The notes under the pieces: generated by a model
Seen by the model: the letters and a program-made list of their open reading frames with translations, nothing else
What the model was told of the DNA's origin: nothing
Database searches by the model: none
Origin: Phytophthora colocasiae
Taxonomy: Eukaryota > Oomycota > Peronosporomycetes > Peronosporales > Peronosporaceae
Direction: 5' to 3'
DNA length: 64,000 nucleotides
Assembly (NCBI GenBank): GCA_018806915.1
Contig: JAGKQI010000100.1
Location: 2,914,001-2,978,000, forward strand
Program-made: the position numbers and the translations under genes
Shown here: piece by piece, positions 21,296 to 32,885 of the stretch
Numbering within the stretch: the first letter of the stretch is position 1
Layout of the letters: each line of letters begins with the position of its first letter

Positions 21296-22087
21296 TTAAC
21301 GAACAAATTCTGCCAGCGCTGCAGCGTCCGAAGCTTTGTAGATGCTGGTATCGACGAAGACCGGAAATGCCGCCGCTGTATCCATGCCCTCCGTCTTTGA
21401 TGGCATTTTCGTCGCCATGAACGTGCGAAGTTGAGCCTCAGTGAGGGTGAAGCCTTTCTTTTTGGACAGTTGAGCTACCAGTTCGGGAAGATAGGCCAAG
21501 TAGTCTTTGTTCTGACCCTGCAGTTCCACGCTGTCGCCTTGGTCTTCACCGTTCCAGAAGACCTGGTCCTTGGTGAAGCGGACCATTAGTGAGGTAGCAT
21601 TTACAGCAGCATCGTAGCAACTAGAATCCCCGGCAAGCTTGGACGCTGTAACAGCCTTGTTGAAGACGCAGCCAAAACTCGTTTTCCAATCATCCACAGG
21701 TTTGTACCAGAAGCCGACATCCCAAAGCGACGGTAGCACATGCAGCACGCTTTTCAGCACAGCCGCGTCGCTGAGCAAGTCTGGTGCGGTCGTGATTTCA
21801 GCTTTCATAGTCTCGATGGCAGCGAGCCCGTTTGTGGGCAGTGTAGTCAAGCCACCAGTTGCCACGCGTGTAAAGATCTCGTCCATGGTGCCAAGCCAAT
21901 TGACAACGTCGCTGCTGGAAATTGGCGGCACTGCCCCAAATTGCCCGTTCACAATGTCGTTCGGATCCATGTTGACGAAGTATTGGCTAGTTGTATCGGT
22001 GCCGGTGGTCAGAGTCCCTGTAGTAGCAGTGGCAGTAGCTCCGGATACGGCCAAGTAGACTGATAGCAGCGTCGACGTGCGTGGCAT
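21296..22087 (-). CDS. Putative secreted protein
   Basis: 263 aa, single exon. The first ~22 residues (MPRTSTLLSVYLAVSGATAT) look like a cleavable signal peptide with a cut near ATA/TTG. The mature part is neutral to acidic with few cysteines (FGCVFN, SSCYDA), repeated Trp/Phe aromatic positions and a possible N-glycosylation site (NATSL). There is no RxLR or LxLFLAK motif, so I do not call it a host-translocated effector. No family recognised; probably extracellular or apoplastic. Divergently transcribed from the exchanger at 22574. Confidence 0.65.
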   Translation of the reverse strand: MPRTSTLLSVYLAVSGATATATTGTLTTGTDTTSQYFVNMDPNDIVNGQFGAVPPISSSDVVNWLGTMDEIFTRVATGGLTTLPTNGLAAIETMKAEITTAPDLLSDAAVLKSVLHVLPSLWDVGFWYKPVDDWKTSFGCVFNKAVTASKLAGDSSCYDAAVNATSLMVRFTKDQVFWNGEDQGDSVELQGQNKDYLAYLPELVAQLSKKKGFTLTEAQLRTFMATKMPSKTEGMDTAAAFPVFVDTSIYKASDAAALAEFVR

Positions 22088-22573
22088 CGTTCAAGTTGAA
22101 GAGTGGGGGAATGTTGGAGCCTCGTGGATCCCAAGGGGCGCTGCGTTCCAGATATGCGATGAGGGATTGCGATGCAGCAGCGGCTTCTTGGAGAGCCTGG
22201 ACCGAACGCTTTAGGAAATGAACGTGACGGTAACCGTCACTTTGCGGTGCTGTTGACGATGGAAACTTTCGAGGCTGTGTAGCGCGGAACCGGTAAGTCC
22301 CGCAGTTGTATAGTAAAATCGGCAATACGTAGCAGAGACGTGTAGCTTCCGAGGTCTTAGATGGCTGGAGTCACATGCGGTGAGGTGCGGTGGTCAGGTT
22401 CTTGCGGTTGGAGACATAGTAATATATAGCAGAAACATAATAGTAGTACTAGTACTACATTAAGTAATACACGGTGGTACACCAAAAATACACCGTTGTA
22501 TTTTTGCCATCCAGGTTCTGATTTAGGCTTGGTGTCTGGTGCGCAGCCATTCCTGAAGAGTACATCGGCGGCC
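22088..22573. promoter_or_regulatory. Divergent promoter region
   Basis: 486 bp between the secreted-protein gene (-) and the exchanger gene (+). On the minus strand ACATTCCCCCACTCTTC, about 30 bp before the ATG, resembles the oomycete initiator (CATTCC-type) element; a weak call. Confidence 0.35.
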
Positions 22574-24211
22574 ATGGCTCAGCGTCGACGCACCCGGAGA
22601 TTAGCGCGGCAACTAATGGGCACTGCGGTGGTCATCGCTGGCTGCGCTACCGGTTTTATGGCTATGACTTACCGCGCTCTCTCCGACCAAGCGCCTGCCA
22701 CTCGCGTCTTGGCCGAAGCGTCTTTCTCCTCCGACTCGGACACGTGCGGTGAACTAGCGACCTGGGAGACAAGCGGTGGCATCGTGCTGTACATCATGGC
22801 GCTGGGTTACATCTTCGTGTCACTCGCCATCATCTGCGACGACTACTTCGTGTCGGCACTGGAGAAAATCTCCGATGCGCTGAATCTGTCACCTGACGTT
22901 GCTGGAGCCACGTTCATGGCCGCCGGGTCGTCTGCCCCGGAACTCTTCGTTGCCCTGGCTGATAATGTCTTCAAGAAGCCTGCAGAGAGCTTGGGCGTCG
23001 GTACCATCGTAGGTTCGGCCATTTTCAATATTCTCATCATTATCTCGCTGTCGGGGCTATTATCGGGACAGGTGCTCAAGCTCGACTGGCGTCCGTTGTT
23101 GCGTGACTCGCTCTGGTATACGTGGGCGATTGTGGTGTTAGCCTTTGCTGTGTGGGATGGCAGCATTGACGTGGTAGATTCGACCATCATGGTCTCTTCC
23201 TACGCGAGCTATATCGCTTACATGGGGTTCAATGAGCGGGTGGTAAACTTTTGCTGCAAACGACCTGAGGCTATTGAAGTTCCTGAGAAGGAGAAGGACA
23301 AGCTGATGGCAATAACCAAGTCCGACGGCACTTCCTCTGCGGAGATAGTAGTTACTACCACTGGTGACGTGCAACATTCGTTAGTAGAAGAGGGGCATTC
23401 ACCCAGCCAACATGGGTTTCTCGCCGAGGAGGACAAATTGAACCCGATTCTTCGATCCAAGTACCGCATGTTCCAGGCTCATCAGTTGCTTGAGCGAACA
23501 AGTTCATCAGGCGAACTCGATCCAGAAGCTCCAGAACAAACTGTTGTGAAGCCAAGTCCGCAAAATAAATTGAGTGAGGTTGCGGACGAAGAACCACTGC
23601 CGAAATATTTTGACGATGTCATCGTCCCACCTGCAGGTATTTTGGCAAAAATGTGGTTTGTGTTTACGTGGCCTGTTGTGGCCTTGGCCCGTATCACCAT
23701 TCCCGACTGCCGATATCCAGCATTTTCTGGACCAGTGGGGTACTCAGCGACGTTTGTGATCTCCATCGCTTGGATCGGTGTGCTGTCGCACTATACTGTT
23801 GCTTTTGGAACCAAGTTTGGATGCATCACCGGTATTCCATCCGCGCTCATGGGGCTGACTATCATCGCTGCGGGCACATCAATTCCGGATGCACTGAGCT
23901 CTATTCTTGTCGCCCGCGATGGCCATGGAGATATGGCCGTTTCTAACGCACTCGGAAGCAATGTGTTCGACATTCTCTTTGGACTGGGACTTCCGTTTCT
24001 CTTGTCAAACTTTGTCTACAATGAAACGGTGCCTGTATCTGGAAACGACCTCGACGTGTCGATCGCGATCTTGTTCGCTGTACTGCTATTCGTTGTTGCG
24101 GTGCTGATTTCATCACGCTGGAGACTCTATCCATCCGCCTGTGCATTCCTATTGATGCTTTACATCGTATATGTTGTGTTCTCCTATCTTCGCGGCTTGG
24201 ACTTCATTTAA
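22574..24211 (+). CDS. K+-dependent Na+/Ca2+ exchanger (NCKX/SLC24 type)
   Basis: Cation antiporter extruding or sequestering Ca2+, 545 aa, from the ATG at 22574. A basic N-terminus and a first hydrophobic segment are followed by alpha-1 repeat helices (GATFMAAGSSAPELFVALAD and GTIVGSAIFNILIIISLSG), a hydrophilic cytosolic loop of about 150 aa (residues ~235-390), and the alpha-2 repeat (GLTIIAAGTSIPDALSSILV, then NALGSNVFDILFGLGLPFLL). The GSSAPEL and GTSIPDA pairs with conserved acidic residues are the ion-binding signature of the CaCA superfamily; the inverted-repeat arrangement and spacing fit NCKX rather than the vacuolar CAX type. About 10-11 membrane helices. Confidence 0.9.
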   Translation: MAQRRRTRRLARQLMGTAVVIAGCATGFMAMTYRALSDQAPATRVLAEASFSSDSDTCGELATWETSGGIVLYIMALGYIFVSLAIICDDYFVSALEKISDALNLSPDVAGATFMAAGSSAPELFVALADNVFKKPAESLGVGTIVGSAIFNILIIISLSGLLSGQVLKLDWRPLLRDSLWYTWAIVVLAFAVWDGSIDVVDSTIMVSSYASYIAYMGFNERVVNFCCKRPEAIEVPEKEKDKLMAITKSDGTSSAEIVVTTTGDVQHSLVEEGHSPSQHGFLAEEDKLNPILRSKYRMFQAHQLLERTSSSGELDPEAPEQTVVKPSPQNKLSEVADEEPLPKYFDDVIVPPAGILAKMWFVFTWPVVALARITIPDCRYPAFSGPVGYSATFVISIAWIGVLSHYTVAFGTKFGCITGIPSALMGLTIIAAGTSIPDALSSILVARDGHGDMAVSNALGSNVFDILFGLGLPFLLSNFVYNETVPVSGNDLDVSIAILFAVLLFVVAVLISSRWRLYPSACAFLLMLYIVYVVFSYLRGLDFI

Positions 24212-25580
24212 GACCACTGAATTAGAAAGAGAGCTATGAATCAAGTGTTGAGATCGCAACAAAAAACTATGGCACCATTTCCCATAGCTTCTTATCCATA
24301 CTGCATTTCTGTGTATTTACATATACATTGAAGTTCACGAACATCAAACAATTATGTGGCGTTCTACATGTTCTACAGTAGTTGCCGCCCACAGTATGCT
24401 ATGCTTACCATGGAAGTCATGACATGTCTACTGTTACAGTACATGTACCTACATGTGCGGTGTGCTCTACACCGTGGAAGACAGGAATACGATCGGGGAT
24501 TGCGGCAGCGGATTTTGCAACCACACGAATTGCTTCCTACAGTACATGTACAAGAAGATCTCGCACCAGTGTCATACGCTGATAATTGAGTCAACAACGA
24601 TGTTTCACTACGCTTAGCCCATCGCTTTGTACGAAGGGCGTCAGCTGCTTTACGCCCAGCAACTTGGTTGACTGATGCAACTGCATGGTGAGCATGCTGT
24701 TTGCCACAGACGAACGCTTAGGGTGTTACACGTACCTGTATTCTCTTGATGCTACAGAAGAAGAAGAACCCATAACGGTGGGTGGTGCTCAGCGGCTACT
24801 GAGTATGTACATGGTGTAGATGTACTACATCGACTTCGATGTACCTCAGTAGATACAATATAAAGGTTGCAAGTGCAAAGTGGACAGGTTCGATTAAACC
24901 GTAACTTCGAGTTTGCCACACTATCACGTGGCCTTCTACATGTCGCTATTAAACATTTTTCCTCCGATGGTGCTGTTCACCACGGCGCTGGACAAAAGTT
25001 CATGGCGATAGGAACCCATGCTGATGCTCCACTGCGCGAGTCGCATGCGTGTTGAGTTCATGAGCAACAGCTGGGCGCTTGGGCTGGGTTGCTGTCGGAG
25101 AGAGCCGCCACACAGGAAAGAAACGCGACTCTATTGGCGCCCCTTGTCCGCCGGCGTTCCGCTCTGTGTGCGTCCGCGATTTGAACAGACTCCAAAAGTG
25201 CTCAACATGCCGCTTCGTTATTTAAAATTAAAGGCTTTTGAAAAGGCTGCTGTATGAATTGTATAAATCGTGGGATCACCTGTATCTCATTATGGAGGTT
25301 TAACACATCCGATCTGCATTATTGTTTTTTCATTCTTCGGGTCGATGCTAGCGGAGAGAATCCAGCTCCAGCGCCAACACCGGTGCAGAGCGCTGTGGCT
25401 GGCAGTAAACCAACGCGCAGCTTTGCGTCGCAAGTCGCTACAGTACACTGTACGAGCACATGAGAAACAGCTAAACAGGAGCGCGTCCTTTTCTTCCTCG
25501 ACTCGGTTGCATCTGTCCATGCTGATGCTGGGGTGCCCTAGACTCGGTCATTCTACTACTTTCTCTGACGACCAACGAGC
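24212..25580. other. Intergenic, no gene recognised
   Basis: Many short AT-balanced ORFs, none convincing. The motif GTACATGTAC and near variants recurs (24430-24560, 24805-24850), short palindromes of unknown meaning. Contains the promoter of the second bZIP. Confidence 0.45.
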
Positions 25581-26101
25581 ATGGCGAGCCAGCAACCTAA
25601 GAGCGAGGCGGGGGCGTCGCCGGAGTTAGATGCTGCAGAAGTGGAGCGGCGACGCAAGCAGCGCGATCTCAAACGAAAATCCCGCGAGCGCAAGAAGGTA
25701 AGGAAGCGGTTGTACCGGTGCTCGACTACATACGTGCTGTTTGCCTGATTAACATGCATTTGGAATCACAGAGAAACCTGTTGGAGCTGCAAACAACGGC
25801 GCAGGCCCTTGAACTCGAGTATAAACAGCTATTCGCGGCGAAGCGGATGAGAGAGCAACAACAATTAGATGCGAGCATGGCAGCGAAGAGTGAGCCGGAT
25901 TCAACGGACATTGAGCAGACCCGAATGATCGAACTGCAAGAGAAATACCAAGCTGTTCGACAGGAGATGCACGAACTGCGCGAGCAGATGACGGGATTCA
26001 AGCAGAAACTCGAAGAGTATGAGCGTTTCATTGCAATGCTGGATGGACATCTCATGGGTTTCCAGGACACACAGACAAGGGAAGGGGAGCCAGCCAGTTG
26101 A
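25581..26101 (+). CDS. Small bZIP protein, 2 exons
   Basis: Exons 25581-25697 and 25772-26101 joined across a 74-bp GT-AG intron (branch-like GATTAAC) give 148 aa. The intron splits the basic region from the zipper. Basic region at residues 22-39 (ERRRKQRDLKRKSRERKK); leucines at 45, 52 and 59 in heptads. Placing R35 ten residues before L45 puts Gln27 where nearly all bZIPs have the invariant Asn. The zipper extends into a long coiled coil. No other domain, so it may act as a dimer partner or an altered-specificity factor. Nuclear location inferred. Confidence 0.82.
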
Positions 26102-27166
26102 TCATCAACTTGATGCAATGATATGCCTGCCTAGATTGTCGAAAGGAAGCTACGGGCGAAATAACAAGGCAGCCACACGAACTACGCAATGAAAGCTGGT
26201 GAAGTAAGCGCGGTATCAATCTGCACGCAAGTTTATAAGCGCAGCTCCCGAAGTAGGGGGCGCAGCCCTTTTAACTGTTGAAGTCTTCAGCACCATTAAC
26301 AGAGAATGCACTGTGTTGATTATATCTCAATGCTCGTATTGCAGTTTGGTATAGCGTACGTCGCGGGTGGACGTTCAGCGTCCTTCAGCTTCAGCAAAGC
26401 AAACTTCAACAGCGTTGATGTAGCTATTTCGCATCACGTGCACTTTCATTACGCTAAATATCTCAATATGGACGTAAACACGAGCATATGGTAAAATCTC
26501 AGTACAGCCGCGGGGCTGGTGGGAAGAGTTTTTGCGTGGAGCCGAGCCGGTTTGATCAAGTGAACTTACAAATGTAATTGTACTGAAGTAAGTTACCAAT
26601 CAGGACTACTGCAGCGCAAACACTTTGTCTTCTTCCGGTTAGTATGAACATGGGTGTTGCGAGTTGTGTCTACCACGAATGCTTAGCATGTTTAGCACTG
26701 TTCTATTTCGACATGTAATTGCATTCGCGTCGCTTGCCGACTAGAACAACAGGGACTCATCAAACGCTCGCAGATAAATTAGTGAAAGGGGGTAAAACCC
26801 CTGCTAGACACGTGATTTACACCCACCGACAGACAGATTCAGGCGTGAATGCTCCAGATTTTGACAATTCCAGTGTCAGTACCTGTGAATACGTTATGGA
26901 ATTGCTTAGAAGCAACCATGCAGATCATCTTGAGACGAAGAAATGTTGATATTGCTGCCTGTTGCAGGCAACATTGTGTGAGCCTTACTATACGTAAGAA
27001 GCTTTTAATGCGATACGTACTTTCACAGTTGCTAGTCTCTCAACGAAAACATTGATGTTGTCCTGTCCTCTTCCACGCAAGAAACAACAAGCAGCTGGTT
27101 GCGTTGATCGAGCTTGAAGGTTTCCATTACACGTGCATCCTTTTCTTCATCCACTACACCTTTGCC
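26102..27166. other. Intergenic, no gene recognised
   Basis: AT-rich. On the minus strand 26990-27166 reads in one stretch as GVVDEEKDARVMETFKLDQR, which has coding texture but which I cannot identify; it abuts the transposon derivative and may be gene debris. Confidence 0.4.
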
Positions 27167-27786
27167 CGTCCAATCTGGGAATAGTCTCAAGCAAAGTGGT
27201 ACCGTCATATTTACCTTATCGCAAATATCACACTACTACTCGCTAAACATCAATGAATCAGGGAATGCTTGCAGTCAAGCAGGGACTCGCAAGGTGTCTG
27301 GCTTGTGCATCGCCTACGCGCCGTAGACCATGTCTTTCATCACCTCCGCCGCGTTCACTGCGTCACGGGCGTGAAGCTCCATCTTGGTGACCAACGTTGG
27401 CGTGATGAACTTCATGCTGGCATGAGCAGCTCGCTCCAGGAAGCGCATCGTGCGCTCATTGATGGTCAGGGGGTTGCCATCCTCGTCCACCATGTTACTG
27501 CGGTCACAAATCTCGGCACGATCCAAAGCCAAACGCTCCTTAATGTGAGCCTTCAGTGAATACGGGGCGAGGCGTAGCAAAACGAGATCATTCAGGCGCG
27601 AAGGCGGGCTCCTTCGCGCGTGGCAAGCAGGCAGCAAGTTTTGACCGGCAGCTCATCACCTTGCGAGTCCCTGCTTGACTGCAAGCATTCCCTGATTCAT
27701 TGATGTTTAGCGAGTAGTAGTGTGATATTTGCGATAAGGTAAATATGACGGTACCACTTTGCTTGAGACTATTCCCAGATTGGACG
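27167..27786. mobile_element. Non-autonomous DNA transposon, 130-bp perfect TIRs
   Basis: Two 130-bp arms, 27167-27296 and 27657-27786, are exact reverse complements. Between them lie 360 bp holding the end of a transposase gene on the minus strand, whose stop is about 20 bp from the left arm. So this is a deletion derivative that kept both termini and the 3' end of the gene. Flanks do not show an obvious TA duplication at the ends of the perfect repeat, so the true termini may differ by a few bases. Confidence 0.8.
27314..27637 (-). pseudogene. Transposase C-terminal remnant (Tc1/mariner-like)
   Basis: Reads LLRLAPYSLKAHIKERLALD and ends LHARDAVNAAEVMKDMVYGA. It aligns with the end of the Tc1-like transposase at 28695 (LLRLGPYSPMLNPIENCF ... 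FHARAIQMKDMPVGE), but the segment MLNPIENCFSAF with the catalytic Glu is missing. N-terminal two thirds absent. Not functional. Confidence 0.7.
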
Positions 27787-28588
27787 TGTAGATCATTTTT
27801 TTTTCCAAGCACCTTCTTCAAGATACAACTGGTACTTTTCGCCGAAAAGTAAAAGTTTTCGGTGTGCAGCATTCTACAGTACATGTATACACTTACGGCG
27901 TCAGACCTGTCAACCTTAAATTTTTTCTAAAGGAGTTGCGCACCTGGATGCCCAGTGCCACGCTGTGCTTCCGTCTCAGAGCCTAGGAGATCCACCAGTC
28001 CTTCTGATCGATCATATATAAATTCAACATTTTTATCTAATTGTGATGCTGTCCAAAGCTCCGTAAATTCACCCGCTTCAATGCTGTACAAATTCAGGTC
28101 AGTTCAACAGCAGCAGAATAAATCAGACCACCGACACATGACCCAACACTTCTAAGACGCCAGAGACAACTGCAGGTATGCAATTCCACAATGTCTTCGC
28201 CCGTATAACTACCATTCAACAAGAAACAAATAAATTTAAACTTCACCGCTGCATTGCATCAATCTTCATTGCCTGTTCGGATGTGGGAACCGCAGCGTCG
28301 TCCAAATGCTCCTTCGTTGTGGGGGCGGTAAAGCTTTCTCAGTGCGGTGCTGCAAAATTTCCATCAGTTCATAGTTCAGCAGTTACAGGACTACATCATA
28401 AATGTACTTACACAAGAGGCTTTGGCAGTGGTGTTGAAGTTGAATGGCTTAGCTGCTGCAAACACGAGTCTGCCTGGTCACCAGAAATTCGGATGACTGC
28501 AACGCCAACTTTCCCAGGCGCAGACGACAACGCGTAGATAGTGTTCAGCTCGTACACGCTGATGTCATCATTGCTACCTCCTATAGTA

Positions 28589-30023
28589 CACCTTTTCAAC
28601 TTCAAAATGGCGACAGGTAAAATCAATGTTGCAAAATGTAAAATCAAAATGGCACGCGCAAGAGAAGTTACCAACGCAAAACTTGATATTAACGTTATTC
28701 TCCTACAGGCATATCTTTCATCTGAATTGCGCGTGCGTGAAATGTCGTCGTGTGCAGCGAACACTTACGGCATAAATCCGGCGTGATTGCTTCGTTTACA
28801 AGGAGATCTGCGGCAAGTTTTAGGTAGCTTTCTCGGTGCGCCTTGATAGTGAGGTGGGGAGGTACACGCAAAATAGCTTGACGATGCCTGGCGAGGAAAC
28901 GTTTTACCATAGCTTTGAATGCGGAAAAGCAATTCTCGATCGGGTTCAGCATTGGGGAGTACGGACCGAGACGCAACAGTGTCGCCGTCGAGAACGGGGC
29001 TTCGTCGAAGACGTCTCCAATGTTGGCATAACACGGTGCGTTATCGCACACCAGCACAACGTTCTCCAGCGGTGTTGAAGCGCCGATGTACCTCAGCATG
29101 CGGCGAATGTAGTCGTTGCAGGCCTCTGACGTGAAGGAGCCAAAGCGCTTTTCCGAGTAAGCGAGCCCGTCTTCCGAAATACACGCTATCACGTGAATGT
29201 TTGACCCCTTGCTGGCAGTGTTCTTGTCCACAGCACGCCTTCCTTTCTTGATTCGTCCACGGCGGCGTGCACACCACAAATTAAAGTTAGTTTCATCCAC
29301 ATAAAATATCTTCTTACCTGCAGCTTTTAGAGCAATTAACTCGATGACATAATCTCTCCGCAAAATCTTGTTCTCGACAAGGTTGCGATAGTTGTTGTCA
29401 CGATGCGTCTGTTTAACAGTGTACATCTGGGCGTCAATGTGTGCCTTAACCGTCTGCCGCGTCACCTTCAGCGCGAAGCGCTCTTCAAGAGCATCAACCA
29501 TCTCGTCAAGTGTAATGTAGCAGTTGTCATCAATGAGACCGAGTAGGTAGGCGACGCTCGTCATGAATCTTGCTGTGGCGCTTGCCTCCACGAGGTTTTC
29601 TTGGTGACATTTCCCAGTTGTCAGTGGCCTCAGCAGCATTGATCCAATGATATGCTGTACGTAGTTTGACATCGTTCTTGGCTGCGATATCGCGCCAGTC
29701 TTGGCCGTTGCGAGCAGCTCGAAGAACCCGGAGAATAGTTGCGTCGTCGTACATCATTGTTGTGAGGAATAGGTAGCTCAAAGAGAAAAGGAAAGTGAAT
29801 GAATAGCATTGTGGCAACGCTGCTGCAGCAATAGTGTCCATCAATTCCTTGGCCACCGGACAGCCAGCCAAAGTAAAAAGGCGGGAGCAATCTTCATCTC
29901 TACGATTTAATTAACTGTATAACTTAATGCTATCAAAGTTATTAGGTATCAGCGTCATGCCATTTTGATTTTACATTTTGCAACATTGATTTTACCTGTC
30001 GCCATTTTGAAGTTGAAAAGGTG
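28589..30023 (-). mobile_element. Tc1/mariner-type transposon, 1435 bp
   Basis: 66-bp terminal inverted repeats at 28589-28654 and 29958-30023 (beginning CACCTTTTCAACTTCAAAAT) match exactly as read. TA dinucleotides flank both ends (28587-28588 and 30024-30025), the expected target duplication. One transposase gene on the minus strand. Inserted into the presequence of the MnmE-like gene. Confidence 0.92.
28695..29757 (-). pseudogene. Tc1/mariner-type transposase, one frameshift
   Basis: DDE transposase. Start ATG at 29757 (MMYDDATILRVLRAARNG), an N-terminal helix-turn-helix (DWRDIAAKNDVKLRTAYHWI), then around 29570 the frame must move by one base to continue as VAYLLGLIDDNCYITLDEMV to the stop at 28695. 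Catalytic residues visible: FYVDETNFN, VLVCDNAPCY, and PIENCF with 35 residues between the second Asp and the Glu (DD35E). Apart from this single-base slip the ORF is complete, so the copy is recently inactivated or carries a sequencing error. Confidence 0.85.
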
Positions 30024-30330
30024 TAGTTGAAAAGCAGGCGAGCTGCCGACGCAGTTGCCAACGTACTAATCTGTCAACAATCCTAATGTACAGCATTATG
30101 ATAGGTAATTTTAATTTGATTCGAAGTACTCGAGTGTATACTTGTGTGTGGCTTCGTCAAGAACTTGCAGAATAATCGCAAGATGGAGCTGATTGAAATG
30201 GGTTTCGTGGGCCATGGATGAAGCTATCATGGCACTTCTACGCCTTGACTACATAACTTACCCGGACTCGCACATTTTTTCAAAGCTTACCAGTTTTCTG
30301 CTGGCAACGATGCCGGTCCTGGTCCTGGTC

Positions 30331-31386
30331 CTATGCGTGCCTCTGGTGCTGATTCAGGCGACTGGAACGATCGCGGTCAGAACTGTGAGAGAGGGCCACC
30401 TCCCCTGTCCGGTCAACACGCAGCTTCTTGCCAAAAACATAAACGCCATCTAAGTGATCCAAGGCTGGGTCATCACAATCGGCATAAGCAGTAGACATTC
30501 GTGAACATCGTCGAAAAATTGGATCAGCGCAGTAGCAAAACATCGCGAAGGACGTCTCCGAAACAGCCAAATCACGCAAAGTGGCGGTGCGTAAAATCTG
30601 GGTTAGGAATGGTACTCGAATCACCAAACGGGACCTTAGCACTTACCACCAGATCACGGTCAATATTGCTGCAAATCAAGGCAGGAGACGGTTTAGTATC
30701 ACCTCGTATCGTTTGTCCAGTGGAATATGGAGGCAGCTCGCGCCCTCCGCGAGCTTCATGAGGTCTATCCATACTCGGAGGTCGATCATCGAATCGTGGC
30801 GGCAGGTTGCGATTTTCACGCATATACTAATCACTATGACCAATACTTGAAGTGCGAGTAGCTTCACGATGATCGAGGTCATCACGACGAGCACGTTGGT
30901 GGGATTGCTGGTTCGTTGTCATTGCCAGCATCCCCTCCACGACCAGGACCCGGGGGAGATTTGGGATTGGTATGATCCCATGATCGGTTGTGAACGCGAA
31001 GCTCAGGATGGCGCGAAAAAACTATAGTCAGCTGGTTGCAGCCCGTGTAGATATCACGTCCATCTAGCGCAGATTGAGCAGCCTGGGCTTGGTCTACAGA
31101 CTCCATTTGCACAAGAACCTTAAGGTCATTGTCTTCCCAAAACGTGATGATCTTCTCCACTTCATCAAACTTTTGGAAACCTAGTACTGTACCAATGACT
31201 TCGTCAGTGAACATCGCAATGAATACAGTTTCGCTTCGTCGCACCTGCCTCCACTTTTGGCCCGCAATGATTTCTTTGTGGTTGCTTGAAAGCGACAAAT
31301 ATCTTCTTGCCGCGGACGAGTGCGTCGCGCGTTTGGTAGAAAGTTACGAGGTTGGACACCAAGAAGTTACACGAAAGTTTGCCCAT
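30331..31386 (-). pseudogene. Decayed PTB/hnRNP-L-like RNA-binding protein
   Basis: Fragments of a multi-RRM splicing regulator in shifting frames. 31386-31250 reads VTFYQTRDALVRGKKIFVAF, the end of RRM1; one extra A near 31285 shifts the frame, after which SSNHKEI continues the PTB linker. RRM2 follows (DLKVLVQMESVDQAQAAQSA, then DGRDIYTGCNQLTIVFSR, matching the PTB pattern ALLQ..SAQ..LDGQNIYNACCTLRIDFS). Past 30890 the Arg/Pro-rich linker is split over three frames, and a piece of RRM3 (DHLDGVYVFGKKLRV) appears near 30400. Introns could explain some breaks but not the single-base shift in RRM1. Confidence 0.72.

Positions 31387-32885
<1,499 letters not shown>

Larger units (their letters stand above)
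27960..30096 (-). pseudogene. Decayed mitochondrial tRNA-modification GTPase (MnmE/GTPBP3 type)
   Basis: N-terminal part of the GTPase that modifies the wobble uridine of mitochondrial tRNAs. The ATG at 30096 begins a presequence-like stretch (MLYIRIVDRLVRWQLRRQLA, then CFSTIGG) cut at 30024 by the Tc1 element; across it the same frame continues SVYELNTIYALSSAPGKVGV and AVIRISG, the conserved MnmE N-terminus. Further pieces, with apparent introns and frame changes: ALRKLYRP / TTKEHLDDA / FPHPN (28240-28370), YTGEDIVELHTC (28170-28210) and GEFTE ... EGLVDLLGSETEAQR (27960-28090). No G domain follows. Only fragments in different frames survive, so it is a pseudogene. Confidence 0.7.

Noticed and set aside
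21296..22087. RxLR or Crinkler effector
   Set aside because: Signal peptide plausible, but no RxLR-EER or LxLFLAK motif within the first 100 residues.
21987..22325. 112-codon minus-strand ORF overlapping the start of the secreted-protein gene
   Set aside because: Some coding-like texture (RSVQALQEAAAASQSLIAYL), but it is in another frame, has no family match, and the downstream ATG gives a clean signal peptide.
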